A stretch of 64,000 bases of DNA from Duganella fentianensis (lineage in GTDB: Bacteria > Pseudomonadota > Gammaproteobacteria > Burkholderiales > Burkholderiaceae_D). Below are positions 63,168-64,000 of this stretch, one piece after another (the first letter of the stretch is position 1; each line of letters opens with the position of its first letter). The stretch is from positions 124,001-188,000 of the forward strand of contig NZ_WWCL01000004.1 of the NCBI RefSeq assembly GCF_009857835.1, given 5' to 3'. Made by a program: the position numbers and the translations under genes. The notes below the pieces were generated by a model, which saw only the letters and a program-made list of their open reading frames with translations, was not told where the DNA came from and did no database searches.

Positions 63168-64000
63168 ATGGAAAGGCTGAACGACGTTAGCTGCAAGGTG
63201 GGCGAAAGCCCTACCTGGCATGCCGGCGAAGGCGCGTGGTACTGGGTCGATATTCCGCAGCAGCGCGTATGGCGGCTCGATGCCGCCACGGGCGCCACCC
63301 GCTACTGGGTGGCGGACGAGATGGTGGCCTGTGTGGCGCCCCGTTCCGACGGCGGCCTGATTGCCGGTATGGAGACGGGCATCTTTGCGCTGGAACTCGA
63401 TGCCTGTACCGCACTGGCGCAGCGCAAGCTGGCCGCACCGGCCAGTGGTCTGGGCGAGGGGATGCGCTTCAATGACGGTCGCTGCGACCGGCAGGGGCGC
63501 TTCTGGAGCGGCACCATGTTCATGGACATGGCGGCGGCGCGCGCTGTCGGCCAGTTATACCGTTATGACACGGCGCGCGGCCTGTCCGCACCGTTCGTAT
63601 CGGAACTGCTGACCCAGAACGGGCTGGCCTTCTCGCCGGATGGCCGTACCATGTATCTGTCGGACTCGCATCCGGCGCGGCGCATGGTGTGGGCCTTCGA
63701 CTACGACACCACCGATGGTGTACCGAGTAATCGCCGCGTATTTTCCGACATGACGGCGATGGCCGGCCGCCCTGATGGTGCAGCGATTGATACCGATGGC
63801 TGCTACTGGGTGTGCGGTAACGATGATGGTTGCGTGCTGCGCTTCACGCCGGACGGCAAGCTGGATAGACGGCTGGAAGTACCGATGCTCAAACCAGCCA
63901 TGTGCGCGTTTGGCGGCAAGAACCTCGATACGCTGATGGTCACTTCCATCATCTCCGGCAAGCCTGAAGATGCCGAGTGGGGTGGCGCAGTCGTGCTGCT
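63168..64000 (+). CDS. SMP-30/gluconolactonase family protein (3'-partial)
   Basis: From ATG 63168, one nt after the previous stop region, open to the right edge; at least 277 aa. A six-bladed beta-propeller metallo-lactonase: KVGESPTWHAGEGAWYWVDI (first metal-site Glu), GEGMRFNDGRCDRQGRFW (Asn/Asp site), TQNGLAFSPDGRTMYLSDS and GRPDGAAIDTDGCYW. In this setting it may open the aldarolactone made by Udh. The end of the gene is outside the window. Confidence 0.9.
   Translation, partial: MERLNDVSCKVGESPTWHAGEGAWYWVDIPQQRVWRLDAATGATRYWVADEMVACVAPRSDGGLIAGMETGIFALELDACTALAQRKLAAPASGLGEGMRFNDGRCDRQGRFWSGTMFMDMAAARAVGQLYRYDTARGLSAPFVSELLTQNGLAFSPDGRTMYLSDSHPARRMVWAFDYDTTDGVPSNRRVFSDMTAMAGRPDGAAIDTDGCYWVCGNDDGCVLRFTPDGKLDRRLEVPMLKPAMCAFGGKNLDTLMVTSIISGKPEDAEWGGAVVL

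Noticed and set aside
1..64000. CRISPR arrays, insertion sequences or prophage
   Set aside because: No regularly spaced direct repeats, transposase or phage structural gene was found; the short tandem repeats seen are microsatellites.

Overview
The window looks like chromosomal DNA of a high-GC betaproteobacterium, most likely Oxalobacteraceae (Massilia/Duganella/Janthinobacterium-like). This is inferred from gene order and protein style: polA beside an APH-type thrB and a DUF2782 gene; ubiA beside a LysR-type oxyR; xseB-ispA-dxs beside a Rieske oxygenase; and a cytochrome aa3 block coxB-ctaD-small assembly protein-ctaG-DUF2970-ctaE followed by surf1-ctaA-ctaB-sco. It is dense core genome. 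I saw no tRNA, rRNA, insertion sequence, prophage or CRISPR array.

Layout. 1-2231: an M56 (BlaR1-like) metallopeptidase gene that enters from the left and is split by an in-frame TAG at 825-827. 2.2-13.6 kb: uvrD, an acyltransferase, the leftward set DUF2782-thrB-BPSS1780 family gene, polA with a Gly/Ala/Thr repeat linker, a Tat-exported dienelactone hydrolase, a ZIP metal transporter whose start appears to be ATC, and a GNAT gene. 13.6-20.6 kb: sulfurtransferase sseA, an EamA transporter, a Rieske oxygenase, xseB-ispA-dxs (isoprenoid precursors), and cobalamin adenosyltransferase. 20.7-24.7 kb: glycolate oxidase glcDEF. 24.6-29.9 kb: a leftward run pilT-pilU-glutathione peroxidase-GGDEF/EAL protein. 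30-41 kb: yggS-proC, a periplasmic electron-transfer group (diheme cytochrome lipoprotein, parallel beta-helix lipoprotein, divergent HiPIP), a DUF883 protein, ubiA, oxyR, a second pilU-like ATPase with rfaE2, comF-trmL, and a BioC-like methyltransferase.

41.1-51.5 kb is a complete aa3 cytochrome oxidase biogenesis region. It holds structural subunits II, I and III, copper insertion (CtaG, SCO, an SCO-like protein), heme A synthesis (CtaA, CtaB) and SURF1. It is preceded by a strong sigma70-type promoter and a leader of about 300 nt that can fold into a long hairpin. 51.6-57.6 kb: a CNNM/CBS protein, an orphan 122-aa protein, an NhaR-like regulator, and a DUF475-TerD-AIM24-TerD stress cluster. 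57.8-64 kb: an HDOD protein, then a uronate oxidation locus: FadR-type regulator, kdgD, udh, 2-oxoglutarate-semialdehyde dehydrogenase and an SMP-30 lactonase that runs off the right end. The locus would take glucuronate or galacturonate to 2-oxoglutarate, but the aldarate dehydratase step is not in view.

Points most worth checking: the structured coxB leader, the split M56 gene with a ready-made reinitiation site, the apparent ATC start of the ZIP gene, two candidate leaderless genes with identical TATAAT-to-ATG spacing, the operators of the uronate locus, and the HiPIP/diheme/beta-helix group.
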